Notes: generated by a model from the letters alone, not told the origin. Counted from the stretch's first letter, positions 7,561-15,611 are shown. The stretch: 20,335 nt of DNA from Actinomycetota bacterium (GCA_013817555.1 JACDCN010000004.1:1-20335), one strand, 5' to 3'. Translations and numbers: made by a program.

Positions 7561-8835
7561 CTACTTGCCCTTGGTGTTGTCGAAACCGCTCTGCGGATCC
7601 GCGGCGTATGGGAAGCCGGGGAGCAGGTCGCGGTCGTCGGCGTTGACGCCATCCCCAAGCGGAACCTTGTTGCCCTTGAGGAAGCCCGCCATGACCTGCT
7701 CGGCGGCATCGATCACGTCGTCGCCGAGGCGGCGTCCGTTCGGAAACCCGCCGTTGTCGCCACCGATGACGCCGAGACGATTCATCGTGCCGGCTGGCGT
7801 GACCGGGATCGAGTAGTTCAGCCGCAGCAGGTCGGCCACGGTCGGCCCGGTGAAGTTCAGGCCGTTCACACCCGTGCCGAAGACGGCCACGAGGTCGTCT
7901 CGGTTGTTCTCGGGCGCGTTCACCTTGTAGAGGTCGTTCATCAGCTTCGCGAGGATCGGCTTGAGCACCGGCCCTGCGAACTGCTTGTCGTTGACCGGCA
8001 CAGACCGGTTCCAGAGGTCCTTGAACGGCGTCGGGACGACGAGCTCGTTCACCAGCGGGTTGCCGATGCGCGAGACCTGCGTCCAGCCCCTACGGACCTT
8101 GTTGCCGATGGTCACGTTGCGGCGGTCGGTCGACGACCAGACGCCGATCGTGCTGTTCTTCGCGTTGAGCTGCGAGACCGGGATCTGCAACGCGATCGAG
8201 TGGACGGCATACCCGGCGAAGAAGTCCTTGCCGCCGCCCATGTTGCCCGTGCCCTTGCGGATCGCCAGGAGATCGAAGACCGCCCCGATGTCACCGAAGA
8301 ACGGGTCGTCGCGCTGGCCGGCGAAGATCCTCGCCCCGCCAACCGAGAGGACCCCCTTCGCAGCAAGCTGGCGGTAGTTCGGGGTCGCGCGCGGCCCGAT
8401 GTTGTTGGGCGGCGTGCTTCCGCGAGCGTACAGCTTGCCGTTCCGGGTCACCGTGTACTTCTGCACCGTGTTCCCCAGGAACAGCGGACCGGCTGTCCGC
8501 GAGAAGCGGAACCGGAAGGTTTCGTCCGGACGGGCGTCGCCGTTCCGGTCGATGTAGATGTTGTAGCGAGCCGAGGGCGAGAACGTGAAGTAGTTCGGGC
8601 CGGCGGCCGGATCCTCGGCCGGGATCCAGTTGGACACGATCGTGACCGTGTCGGGTCGGTCCGGGCTTCGGAACGCGTACAGGTCCGTGTTGTCGGCAGT
8701 CGGGTCCTCCGCGATGAGCGGAGCCTCCCGGTGGCTCGAGGCCGTGCCGTTCCCCGGACCGAGTTTCGCGGCGCCCACGACGGCTGCTGCTGCCAGCAGC
8801 GCGACGAACGCGACCGCGGTGATGCCTTTGTGCAT
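7561..8835 (-). CDS. Secreted DUF4331 protein
   Basis: Exported protein of unknown function (424 aa). The ATG at 8835 is preferred over the longer frame because AGGAG lies 5 nt upstream and a signal-peptide-like stretch follows (MHKGITAVAFVALLAAAAVV). The DUF4331 hallmark SSHREAPLIAEDPTADNTD (33-51) is followed by LYAF. YIDRNGDARPDE (95-106) resembles an acidic calcium-binding loop, although its glycine is not in the canonical EF-hand position. The C-terminus (GDDVIDAAEQVMAG, LPGFPYAADPQSG) is also typical. There are no cysteines. It is transcribed divergently from the ECF sigma factor across a 172-bp gap, which makes it the best candidate target of that sigma factor. I know of no established function for this family. 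Confidence 0.88.
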   Translation of the reverse strand: MHKGITAVAFVALLAAAAVVGAAKLGPGNGTASSHREAPLIAEDPTADNTDLYAFRSPDRPDTVTIVSNWIPAEDPAAGPNYFTFSPSARYNIYIDRNGDARPDETFRFRFSRTAGPLFLGNTVQKYTVTRNGKLYARGSTPPNNIGPRATPNYRQLAAKGVLSVGGARIFAGQRDDPFFGDIGAVFDLLAIRKGTGNMGGGKDFFAGYAVHSIALQIPVSQLNAKNSTIGVWSSTDRRNVTIGNKVRRGWTQVSRIGNPLVNELVVPTPFKDLWNRSVPVNDKQFAGPVLKPILAKLMNDLYKVNAPENNRDDLVAVFGTGVNGLNFTGPTVADLLRLNYSIPVTPAGTMNRLGVIGGDNGGFPNGRRLGDDVIDAAEQVMAGFLKGNKVPLGDGVNADDRDLLPGFPYAADPQSGFDNTKGK

Positions 8836-9007
8836 CTGCACTCCTTCCTGCTTCAAGTGATGGGACGGGTGTGGTTCGCGCTCGGGGCCGGGGTGGTTCG
8901 GCGGCTCCTGCAAAACGAACCAACGCGCCCTCCAAGACGAAACAGCCAACGTGGAAGCGCTTTCCTCTACCCCAGTGCTAGCGTCTACGGTTCAGCCCAC
9001 CTGGTCA
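8836..9007. promoter_or_regulatory. Divergent promoter region between DUF4331 and the ECF sigma gene
   Basis: This 172-bp gap should hold the promoters of both the DUF4331 gene (leftward) and the sigma/anti-sigma pair (rightward). I searched for an ECF-type GGAAC...CGTC pair. GGAAGC (8953) and CGTCTA (8982) occur on the plus strand, but their 23-nt spacing is too long, so I do not call them. AAGCGCTT (8955-8962) is a small palindrome. Confidence 0.4.
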
Positions 9008-9607
9008 ATGCGCAAGCAGCACGCTCACCTTTCCGACGAGGCCCTGGTTGCGCAGGTCGCCCGTGGCGACGAAGGCGCACTGGCAGAGCTGTACGACCGC
9101 GTCGGCCGAATCGCGTACGGGCTGGCGGTGCGCGTGCTCCGCGACGACCGGCTTGCGGAGGATGCGGTGCAGGAAGGCTTCCTCGCCGTGTGGCGCAGCG
9201 CGGCCTCGTTCCGCGCGGAGCGGGCAAAGGCCAGCACTTGGATACTGACGCTCGTCCACCGTCGTGCGGTCGATCTCGTTCGCCGAGAGGAGCGACGCCG
9301 AACCGAGCCTCTGGGCGAGGAGACCATCGCTGCCCAGGGTCAAGTCTCCGAGCCCACCGACGAGGCTGCATGGTTGCGCTTTGAACGAGAGCGGGTTCAA
9401 GAGGCCCTTCGGCAGCTTCCGGATGTGCAGCGGGAGGCGCTCGAGCTCGCGTACTACGGCGGCTTTTCGCAGTCCGAGCTCGCCAAAAGGCTTGGGGTAC
9501 CGCTCGGCACGATCAAGAGCAGGATGTTCTCGGGGCTCGCAAGGCTCCGGGAGCTCCTCGACGAATCGTCTCAGGAAGGGTCATGGAAACCGGAATTCAC
9601 CAGCTGA
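9008..9607 (+). CDS. ECF RNA polymerase sigma factor, SigK-like
   Basis: Group 4 sigma factor (199 aa from ATG 9008). Region 2 spans about residues 20-85, with DEGALAELYDRVG and LAEDAVQEGFLAVW; the latter is the core-binding/-10-recognition helix. Region 4 spans about 128-185 (LRQLPDVQREALELAYYGG, then SQSELAKRLGVPLGTIKSR), a helix-turn-helix for the -35 element. Region 3 is absent, as in all ECF factors. A GTG at 8951 would add 19 residues without homology and has no Shine-Dalgarno; the start at 9008 is preferred but not certain. The 3' end overlaps the anti-sigma gene by 25 nt, so the two are translationally coupled. Assignment to the SigK type rests mainly on its RskA-type partner and on dipZ nearby. 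Confidence 0.9.
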   Translation: MRKQHAHLSDEALVAQVARGDEGALAELYDRVGRIAYGLAVRVLRDDRLAEDAVQEGFLAVWRSAASFRAERAKASTWILTLVHRRAVDLVRREERRRTEPLGEETIAAQGQVSEPTDEAAWLRFERERVQEALRQLPDVQREALELAYYGGFSQSELAKRLGVPLGTIKSRMFSGLARLRELLDESSQEGSWKPEFTS

Positions 9608-10290
9608 CCGCCGGCTACGCGCTCGACGCGCTCGACGCCGACGAACGGTGGGCGTACGAGACGCACCTCGCAGACTGTGAGCGGTGCCGTGCAGAGCTGA
9701 CCTCCTTCTGGGAGACGACGGAGGCGCTCGCGGTCGCCGCCTCCGGTCCTGCGCCGAACCCGGAGCTTCGCGGCCGGATCCTCGCCGCGGCTCGAGCGGA
9801 GCGCCAGGTCGTCGTTCCTCTCGAGTCGCGCCGGCGACGAATCGTTCCCGCGCTGGGCGCGGCAGCGGCGATCGCCGCGGTCCTAGCGCTCGCGGTGGGC
9901 CTCTGGGCCACGCAGCTCTCAGGCGATCTCGACGACGCGCGCCTGGCGCTCGAGCGGGAACGACAGGCGGCGGCGGTTCTTGCCGACCCGGACGCGCGCA
10001 CCGTCGCGCTCGAAGCGGGCGATGGCCGCCTCGTGGTGGACGACGGCGGTCGTGCCGTGCTCGTCCTCGACGGGCTCGACCCCGCGCCGACGGGAAAGAC
10101 CTACGAGCTGTGGATCTTCGAAGGCGAGAATGCCTCTCCCGCCGGACTCTTCCCCGGGCAAGACGGGCTCGACTGGGTCGGCCTCGAAGGGACCGTCAAC
10201 ACCGGTGACGTCGTGGCTGTGACGATCGAGGAGGCCGGCGGCGTCGAGGTTTCGGCCAACGATCCGATCGTCGCATCGGCGCCTGTCTAA
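9583..10290 (+). CDS. RskA-type membrane anti-sigma factor with zinc-binding N-terminus
   Basis: Anti-sigma factor (235 aa) expected to hold the preceding ECF sigma factor at the membrane. The cytoplasmic N-terminus has the ZAS motif HLADCERC (H28, C32, C35) preceded by HQLTAGYALDALD. An arginine cluster (83-86) leads into one membrane helix at about 87-110. The extracytoplasmic part (about 111-235) matches the anti-sigma-K/RskA domain, with YELWIFEGENASPAGLF (about 185-201). The start overlaps the sigma gene and has AGGAAGG just upstream, so dosage of the pair is probably matched. In mycobacteria RskA represses SigK until released by proteolysis. The extracytoplasmic domain has no cysteines, so any redox sensing would have to be indirect. 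Confidence 0.9.
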   Translation: METGIHQLTAGYALDALDADERWAYETHLADCERCRAELTSFWETTEALAVAASGPAPNPELRGRILAAARAERQVVVPLESRRRRIVPALGAAAAIAAVLALAVGLWATQLSGDLDDARLALERERQAAAVLADPDARTVALEAGDGRLVVDDGGRAVLVLDGLDPAPTGKTYELWIFEGENASPAGLFPGQDGLDWVGLEGTVNTGDVVAVTIEEAGGVEVSANDPIVASAPV

Positions 10291-10309
10291 CTAGGAAGCT
10301 CAGCGGCCC

Positions 10310-10315
10310 TACACT
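10310..10315 (+). promoter_or_regulatory. Candidate -10 box for the PBP gene (leaderless)
   Basis: TACACT fits TANNNT and ends 7 nt before the TTG start. There is no Shine-Dalgarno in the preceding 20 nt and no clear -35. The alternative is read-through from the anti-sigma gene, 32 nt upstream. Confidence 0.35.
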
Positions 10316-10322
10316 TCCTCCC

Positions 10323-12761
10323 TTGCGGGTTCGGAGAGAGACGGGTTCGCCGCGTCGCCGGCGCCGAGTTCGCAAGCGTCGTCTTGCGGCGCTGCTCGGC
10401 GTCTTGACCTCGCTCTCGACGCTCGCATTCACGTTCGGGCTCGTTCGCGCGGTGGCGAGCGAGATCCCTTCGCTCGATCCGGCGACACAGCGCTCGGACG
10501 TGGACACCGTCGTCTATGCCTCGAACGGTCGGCGCGTTCTCGCCGTGCTTCGAGGAGAGGAAAGCCGGGTCCTCGTCGCCACCGAGGACATTGCGCCGAT
10601 CATGCGGCAGGCGATCGTCTCCGTCGAGGATCAGCGCTTCTTCGACCACAAGGGCATCGACGTCCGGGGCGTCGCGCGCGCTCTCTGGGCCGACGTCCGC
10701 CGGCAGGCGATCGTCGAGGGTGGCTCGACCATCACGCAGCAGTTCGTCAAGAACGCGTACATCCGAAACGAGAGGACGCTCGCGCGTAAGGTGCGTGAGG
10801 CCGCGCTCGCCTGGCAGCTCGAGCAGCGGTGGAGCAAGGATCGCATCCTCACCGCATATCTGAACACGATCTATTTCGGAAACGGGGCACACGGGATCCA
10901 GCAGGCCTCGCGCGCGTACTTCGACAAGGGCGCGAAGTTCCTCGAGCTCCACGAGGCCGCGCTGCTCGCGGGAATCCCGGCCGACCCGGCGAGATACGAC
11001 CCGGTCACGAGTCCGCGAAGCGCAAAGGAGCGACGACGCCATGTGCTCGGTCTCATGCTCGGGCAGGGGAAGGTCACCCGGGCGGACTACCGGCGCGCAA
11101 GCAACGCTCTGCTGCCCCTTCCCGAAGACGTCCGCCTTCCCGGCACGCGCGGGCCGGCGGCCTATTTTGTGAACTACGTCAAGGACCAGCTGGTCGAGAA
11201 GTACGGCGCAGGGCGCGTCTTCGGCGGTGGCCTTCGAGTGACGTCGACCATCGACCTCGAGCTCCAGGACCGTGCCCGAAAGGCGATCGAGAAGATTCTG
11301 CGAAATCCGGACGGGCCGGCAGCCGCTCTGGTCGCGGTCGAGCCGGAGACCGGCGCCGTGAGAGCCATGTTCGGTGGCCGGAACTTCCGAGAGAGCCAGT
11401 TCAACCTCGCAGCCCAGGCCGAGCGGCAACCCGGCTCCGCCTTCAAGCCGATCGTGCTCGCGACGGCGATGCGCGAGGGAATCTCGCCGGCGACTGAGCT
11501 CGACTCGCGACCGGTCTCGATCGATGCGGGCGACCGGATCTGGAAGGTGACGAACTACGACCACACGTATCTGGGCGGAGTCAGCCTGAGCCGCGCGATG
11601 GTCTCCTCGGACAACACGGTGTACGCGCAGCTCACCGACATCGTCGGTCCCAAGGAGATAGTGAAGACCGCACACGCGCTCGGCATCAAGAGCCCGCTCG
11701 ATGCGTACTTCTCGATCGGGCTCGGCTCCGGGGCGGTGAACCCACTCGAGATGGCCCGCGCGTACGCCACGATCGCAAACGGCGGCAGGCGGGTCGATGG
11801 CTCGCTCTTCGGCGACCGGCCCCGCGTTGTCGAGAGCGTCGAGCGGATTCGGGCCAGCCAGGTCGAGGAGAACGCCCCCAGTCCGACCCAGGTGGTCGAA
11901 TCGGACCAGGCCGCGGTGCTCACTGACATCCTCCAAGACGTCGTGCGCGGGGGCACCGGCACGCGAGCCAGCATCTCCGGGCAGAGCGTCGCCGGGAAGA
12001 CCGGCACGACCGACAACTACGCCGACGCGTGGTTCGTCGGCTACACGCCAGAGCTCGCGGTCGCCGTCTGGGTCGGGTATCCGGACCGGCTGCGGCCGAT
12101 GCTCACAGAGTTCGGCGGCGAGCCGGTGACCGGGGGGACCCTGCCCGCGCAGATCTGGAAGGAGTTCGTCTCGAGCCTCGAGGACTCCGACGAGAACCCC
12201 TCCTTCGACTACCCGCCGTCTCTGGGCGGCGTCTCCACGTGGGTCGTGAGGCGCGAAGGGGAATGGCAGGTCGACAACGGCGTCTGCCGCGGCGCGCGGC
12301 TGCTCGTGTACTTCTCCGGCGCGGTCCCGAGCACGACCGCGGACTGCAAGCCGAACGAGGTTCAGGTGCCTTTGGTCGTCGGAATGACCGAGCCGGTCGC
12401 GGTCGCCCACTTGGGTGCGCAGCCGCTCGCTGCGACGCTGATCTACGTGCCGGGAAAAGCCGGCCGTCGACCTGGAGTGGTCGTCGACCAGGATCCCCGC
12501 GCTGGAGGTCTCTCGGCGGGCGACTCGGTGCGCCTCTCGGTCACGGTGGCGCGCCACGGGCTCATACCGAACTTCGTAGGGTCGAGTCTCGCGGGCGCGA
12601 GCGGCGAGATTCGCCGTCTCCGGCTCGAACTCCGTGCGGTGTCAGCGCCGGGTCCGCGAGGCGTGATCGTCAGGCAGAGCCGGGAGGCAGGCGTTGCTGC
12701 AGCTCCCGGGCTGAAGATCAGGCTAGTGGTCGGGGACGGCTCACGAAGAGGGAGTTCCTGA
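10323..12761 (+). CDS. Class A penicillin-binding protein (transglycosylase/transpeptidase) with two PASTA domains
   Basis: Bifunctional peptidoglycan synthase (812 aa, TTG start). It has an arginine-rich cytoplasmic tail (1-20), one membrane anchor (about 21-42), and a GT51 transglycosylase with EDQRFFDHKG (102-111, catalytic E102) and GGSTITQQFVKNAY. The transpeptidase has SAFK (S372, K375), SDN (429-431) and KTGTT (559-563). Two C-terminal PASTA repeats, about 680-745 and 747-810, probably bind cell-wall fragments. All catalytic residues are present. Upstream in-frame ATG or GTG codons are lacking, so TTG with TACACT 7 nt before it is the most sensible start. It lies 32 nt after the anti-sigma gene and could be partly read through from it. 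Its 3' end overlaps the convergent glycosylase gene by 44 nt. Confidence 0.93.
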   Translation: MRVRRETGSPRRRRRVRKRRLAALLGVLTSLSTLAFTFGLVRAVASEIPSLDPATQRSDVDTVVYASNGRRVLAVLRGEESRVLVATEDIAPIMRQAIVSVEDQRFFDHKGIDVRGVARALWADVRRQAIVEGGSTITQQFVKNAYIRNERTLARKVREAALAWQLEQRWSKDRILTAYLNTIYFGNGAHGIQQASRAYFDKGAKFLELHEAALLAGIPADPARYDPVTSPRSAKERRRHVLGLMLGQGKVTRADYRRASNALLPLPEDVRLPGTRGPAAYFVNYVKDQLVEKYGAGRVFGGGLRVTSTIDLELQDRARKAIEKILRNPDGPAAALVAVEPETGAVRAMFGGRNFRESQFNLAAQAERQPGSAFKPIVLATAMREGISPATELDSRPVSIDAGDRIWKVTNYDHTYLGGVSLSRAMVSSDNTVYAQLTDIVGPKEIVKTAHALGIKSPLDAYFSIGLGSGAVNPLEMARAYATIANGGRRVDGSLFGDRPRVVESVERIRASQVEENAPSPTQVVESDQAAVLTDILQDVVRGGTGTRASISGQSVAGKTGTTDNYADAWFVGYTPELAVAVWVGYPDRLRPMLTEFGGEPVTGGTLPAQIWKEFVSSLEDSDENPSFDYPPSLGGVSTWVVRREGEWQVDNGVCRGARLLVYFSGAVPSTTADCKPNEVQVPLVVGMTEPVAVAHLGAQPLAATLIYVPGKAGRRPGVVVDQDPRAGGLSAGDSVRLSVTVARHGLIPNFVGSSLAGASGEIRRLRLELRAVSAPGPRGVIVRQSREAGVAAAPGLKIRLVVGDGSRRGSS

Positions 12762-13290
12762 GCACGTAGCGCCAGGGGCGCTCGCTCGCGCGACTGATTC
12801 CGACGCGCGGCCCGCTGATGGTTTCCGGCGGCGCTTCCGCTGCGCGAAGCTCGAAAGGCGGACGGTCGAGCGGAACGCCGTCGTGCTCGCCGGTGATGCC
12901 GAGCGCCTGGCAGAGACGGCCTGGGCCCGAGCAGAGCAGCGCGATGTCGGCGAGCCCGCGACGGGCCTGCATCTCAGCGATGCCTTGGATCGGCTCGAGC
13001 GCACGGAGCAACACAGCGGCGCCGACGCCATCGTCGCCGCAAACGACGTTCGCGCACCAGTGGATTCCGTACGAGCGGTAGACGTATAGGTGTCCCGCCG
13101 GCCCGAACATCGTCGCGTTCCGCCCGGTCCGTCCACGGTAGGAGTGACTCGCGGGATCGTCCGAAGCGTAGGCCTCGGTCTCCACGACCACGCCGCCGGC
13201 GCCGTCGGCGAGAAACATCGCTCCGATGAGATCTCGCGCGACCACGTGCACGTCCCTCGCGAAAAAGCCGCTGTCGAGAGTCGCGATCAG
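12718..13290 (-). CDS. DNA-3-methyladenine glycosylase, AAG/MPG family
   Basis: Monofunctional base-excision repair enzyme (190 aa) that removes alkylated purines. The family signature is intact: FFARDVHVVARDLIG (9-23), VVETEAY (35-41) with the catalytic glutamate E39 by comparison with the human enzyme, SHSYRGRTGRN (48-58), MFGPAGHLYVYRSYGIHWC (61-79) and N81. The frame stays open far upstream, but homology begins only just after the preceding gene stops. In that stretch the only plausible start is a CTG whose last two bases are shared with the TGA of the RemA-like gene (CTGA overlap), so I place the start there with caution. It is the last gene of a seven-gene leftward operon, and its tail overlaps the convergent PBP gene by 44 nt. 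Confidence 0.88.
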   Translation of the reverse strand: MIATLDSGFFARDVHVVARDLIGAMFLADGAGGVVVETEAYASDDPASHSYRGRTGRNATMFGPAGHLYVYRSYGIHWCANVVCGDDGVGAAVLLRALEPIQGIAEMQARRGLADIALLCSGPGRLCQALGITGEHDGVPLDRPPFELRAAEAPPETISGPRVGISRASERPWRYVLRNSLFVSRPRPLA

Positions 13291-13637
13291 AAGAGCTGTT
13301 CGGCCTCCGAGGACCTGGCCGTGGCCGCGAGCACCCGGCGTGCGCGGCGCCCGAGATCGCCGAGATCGACCCGCCCCTCCTCGGCAGCCGCGGCGAGGCG
13401 CTCCGCGAGGTCCAGCGCCTGGTCGAGGACAACCGAGTCCCCGCTCTCGTGTCCCATGTCGTGCAGGATCGTGCGCTCCGTGCGAGACGCAACGACCGCT
13501 GCGGCTATGCCCTCGATCCAAACCCGTGTGCGCTTCCCACCGCCGCGCTCGTCGCCGACGAGCGGCTCGAGCGCGTAGATCTTGTCTGCGCGCGCGTACT
13601 TGCCGAAGCCCAGGAAGACCATGCGCGGCGGCGTCAT
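13287..13637 (-). CDS. RemA-like DUF370 protein with C-terminal extension
   Basis: Small protein (116 aa). FLGFGKYARADKIYALEPL (8-26), KRTRVWIEGI (35-44) and VASRTERTILHDM (49-61) match the DUF370/RemA pattern (GFGN...ANRI..., RRTRA..., ...ILSAVQP) that I know from the Bacillus biofilm regulator. RemA is a small DNA-binding protein of 80-90 residues. Here about 55 further residues follow, charged and probably helical (LDQALDLAERLAAAAEEG, then an arginine-rich GRRARRVLAA). The start at 13637 lies 2 nt after the hydrolase stop; ATG 13622 is an alternative. No Shine-Dalgarno is visible, so coupling is likely. The stop overlaps the glycosylase start. The family call rests on remembered motif similarity. 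Confidence 0.68.
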   Translation of the reverse strand: MTPPRMVFLGFGKYARADKIYALEPLVGDERGGGKRTRVWIEGIAAAVVASRTERTILHDMGHESGDSVVLDQALDLAERLAAAAEEGRVDLGDLGRRARRVLAATARSSEAEQLF

Positions 13638-13639
13638 CG

Positions 13640-14701
13640 TCAGGAGTATGACGCTGCGAGTAACCGCACGAGGATGCCGTCGAACCGTGCCAGATCGCGC
13701 GCGGCGGACGGCGAGATGGTCGGGACGACATGCGTGAGCGATTCGAGAATGGTGAGCCTCGCGGTCGGACACATCGCCGAGAACGAGAGCGCGTCAGCCA
13801 ACGCGATGTACTTATCCGCGCGAGCGACGACGAGCTCGACCGGCGCAGTGATCTGTGCGGCGACGGTGATCGGAGAAAGCAGGCCGACAGCGGCTCGAAG
13901 CTCCTCCGGGAGCGCGGTGTAGAACTCGTCGAAGCGCTGAGGATCGTTGTTCGCCAACAGGGCGACGACGGCGCGTGCAGGAGGTCCGAGCCCGTCCCGA
14001 GGCCACTCGCGCAGACATGTAAGGGGCTCGGGCGCATAGTCATCCAGAGACTGCAAGCGCGATCGAAGTGCTGTGCGGTCGTCTGCCTGCGGGAGACACG
14101 CGACCACCGACTTGGCGATGACGAGCCTGAAGAAGTCGCCGGACGCGAAGGGCACGAGCCTGTCGCCATCGCGATAGACCCCCGTCGTGATGACGCGGAT
14201 CGCCTCGGAGACGTTGTTGAGCGGCGCGAGCGCGAGAACGATCGACACCCGCTCTGCCAGATCCGGATCGGCGGCGGTCAGCAGCGCGAGCGTTCCTCCG
14301 CCCGAGACTCCGACGAGCGCAGCATGGCGGTGCGCGACGTCCGGTCTCGTGAGAGCTGCCTCGACCGCAGCTCGCGCTTGCCGGACTGACGTCGGAGTCA
14401 GCTCCCCCAAGGCCAGGCCCTCGGGCTCGGCGACGATCGCAAGGCGTCCGGCCGCCGCGAGACCGCGTCCGATCGCGCGAAGCGCCGGGTGCGCCCGTCC
14501 GCGTCTCGTTATCCCGGGGAAGAGAACGACCGCCGGCCACGGTCCTCGCCCCCGCCCGGGCCTGAACAGAGAGGCCGGCACGCCGCCGACTGCCCCGTCT
14601 TCCTCGCGCACCTTCCCGGCGAGCATGCGGGCGACGCTCCCGAGGACGCGACCGTCGTGGGCGGCGGCGAGTCCCAGCGGAAGACGGGCCTGCGCGCGCA
14701 T
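13640..14701 (-). CDS. Alpha/beta-hydrolase fold protein
   Basis: Predicted serine hydrolase (353 aa from ATG 14701, which has GGTGG about 8 nt upstream). PAVVLFPGITRRG (56-68) is the usual oxyanion-strand region and GVSGGG (131-136) the nucleophile elbow with S133. VVARADKYIALAD probably supplies the acid and LTHVVP the histidine of the triad, as a late H-containing loop is expected there. The segment between is long and helical, a cap domain. There is no signal peptide, so it is likely cytoplasmic. Substrate is unknown; it could be an esterase, a lipase-like enzyme or a dienelactone-hydrolase relative. It starts 25 nt after the membrane-protein gene and ends 2 nt before the RemA-like gene, inside the operon. 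Confidence 0.82.
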   Translation of the reverse strand: MRAQARLPLGLAAAHDGRVLGSVARMLAGKVREEDGAVGGVPASLFRPGRGRGPWPAVVLFPGITRRGRAHPALRAIGRGLAAAGRLAIVAEPEGLALGELTPTSVRQARAAVEAALTRPDVAHRHAALVGVSGGGTLALLTAADPDLAERVSIVLALAPLNNVSEAIRVITTGVYRDGDRLVPFASGDFFRLVIAKSVVACLPQADDRTALRSRLQSLDDYAPEPLTCLREWPRDGLGPPARAVVALLANNDPQRFDEFYTALPEELRAAVGLLSPITVAAQITAPVELVVARADKYIALADALSFSAMCPTARLTILESLTHVVPTISPSAARDLARFDGILVRLLAASYS

Positions 14702-14726
14702 GAGCGTCGGCCACCTTGAAGGACGT

Positions 14727-15611
14727 CTATGCACGTGCGGGGAGGGCCGCGTCACTGTCGTCTTTTCGCAGCAAGAGCATCGTGGCGAACACCGCCAGGA
14801 CGACGATGACGAGCCAGATCGGACGTGCTCCAGGGACGAGCGCAGAAGGAATATCCACGTCTGTCCAGCCGCGCTTGACGACCTGCTCATGCCAAAGGTC
14901 TTGCGCGAAGTTCACAGCGCCGTAGGCGAGCATGATCCCGAGATAGCTCGTGGAAACCACCCGCAGCAAGCCTGACGGCATCCGAACGCGGGACAGGAGA
15001 AACGCCGTGAGGACGAGCAGAGCCCCGTCGCCACCGTGGTGATGACCGAGGTGGACCGCTGCGAAGGCATGCCCGTCGTCCTCCGCGTAGAGCTCCTCGC
15101 CGAGGAAGACGTCGCCCGGAAAGTGGATGCCGAACTCGGCGGCGATCCACGGGAGAGACAAGACCAGGACGACGGCACTGGCCACTAGCCGCACGGAATC
15201 ACCGGCCCGGCGCCGCGCGAACGACGAACCAGCGCGACGTGCAGCCGCCACCGTCAGCGCAAGCGCCAGCGCGACGCCGAGAGCCGGCACAGCGTTGACC
15301 CAGCGAGCGTCGAGATCGTTCTGGTCGACAGCGACGGCGACGACGGCGGAGAAAACGATCGCCGGTCCAGCGAAAACCCACGCCCTCCGCGGCAGCGCGG
15401 CGACGGCTATGAGCGTCAGCGCGATGGCAACGAGCGCGATGGGGAAGTTCAGGAGCACGACCGCTCGGCCGAGACCGCCGGCCAGTCCTTCGTTCGACAC
15501 GTTGTAGAGCTCGGCCGTGTCGAGCCGGCCGTACGTGACGAGGACGGCGAGCGTGACAGCGCCCGAGATCATCCAAGCGCCGAGCGCCTCGCCCTGGCTC
15601 GGGCGCACCAT
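14727..15611 (-). CDS. Polytopic membrane protein of unknown function with a histidine cluster
   Basis: I do not recognise this 294-aa protein. The start is fixed by TAATG, in which the ATG shares one base with the TAA of the DegT-family gene. It has about eight hydrophobic segments (near 12-28, 50-73, 77-96, 106-124, 140-160, 193-208, 219-236 and 263-281). A loop rich in acidic residues (167-179) leads to H181 and then HLGHHHGGDG (187-196), giving five histidines in twelve residues at a membrane boundary, which could bind a metal or act in catalysis. Genes of this kind beside DegT-family aminotransferases sometimes serve in envelope glycan assembly, but I see no glycosyltransferase motif here. 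Confidence 0.78.
   Translation of the reverse strand: MVRPSQGEALGAWMISGAVTLAVLVTYGRLDTAELYNVSNEGLAGGLGRAVVLLNFPIALVAIALTLIAVAALPRRAWVFAGPAIVFSAVVAVAVDQNDLDARWVNAVPALGVALALALTVAAARRAGSSFARRRAGDSVRLVASAVVLVLSLPWIAAEFGIHFPGDVFLGEELYAEDDGHAFAAVHLGHHHGGDGALLVLTAFLLSRVRMPSGLLRVVSTSYLGIMLAYGAVNFAQDLWHEQVVKRGWTDVDIPSALVPGARPIWLVIVVLAVFATMLLLRKDDSDAALPARA

Noticed and set aside
10287..12557. A 756-codon open frame on the reverse strand, antisense to the PBP gene
   Set aside because: It mirrors the PBP coding sequence, has low-complexity Arg/Asp/Glu/Val-rich composition typical of antisense frames in GC-rich genes, and shows no recognisable domain.
12718..14169. A 483-codon frame that would fuse extra sequence to the DNA glycosylase
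   Set aside because: The upstream two thirds are out of frame with the hydrolase and RemA-like genes that clearly occupy this stretch and have no homology; only the C-terminal 190 residues are the glycosylase.
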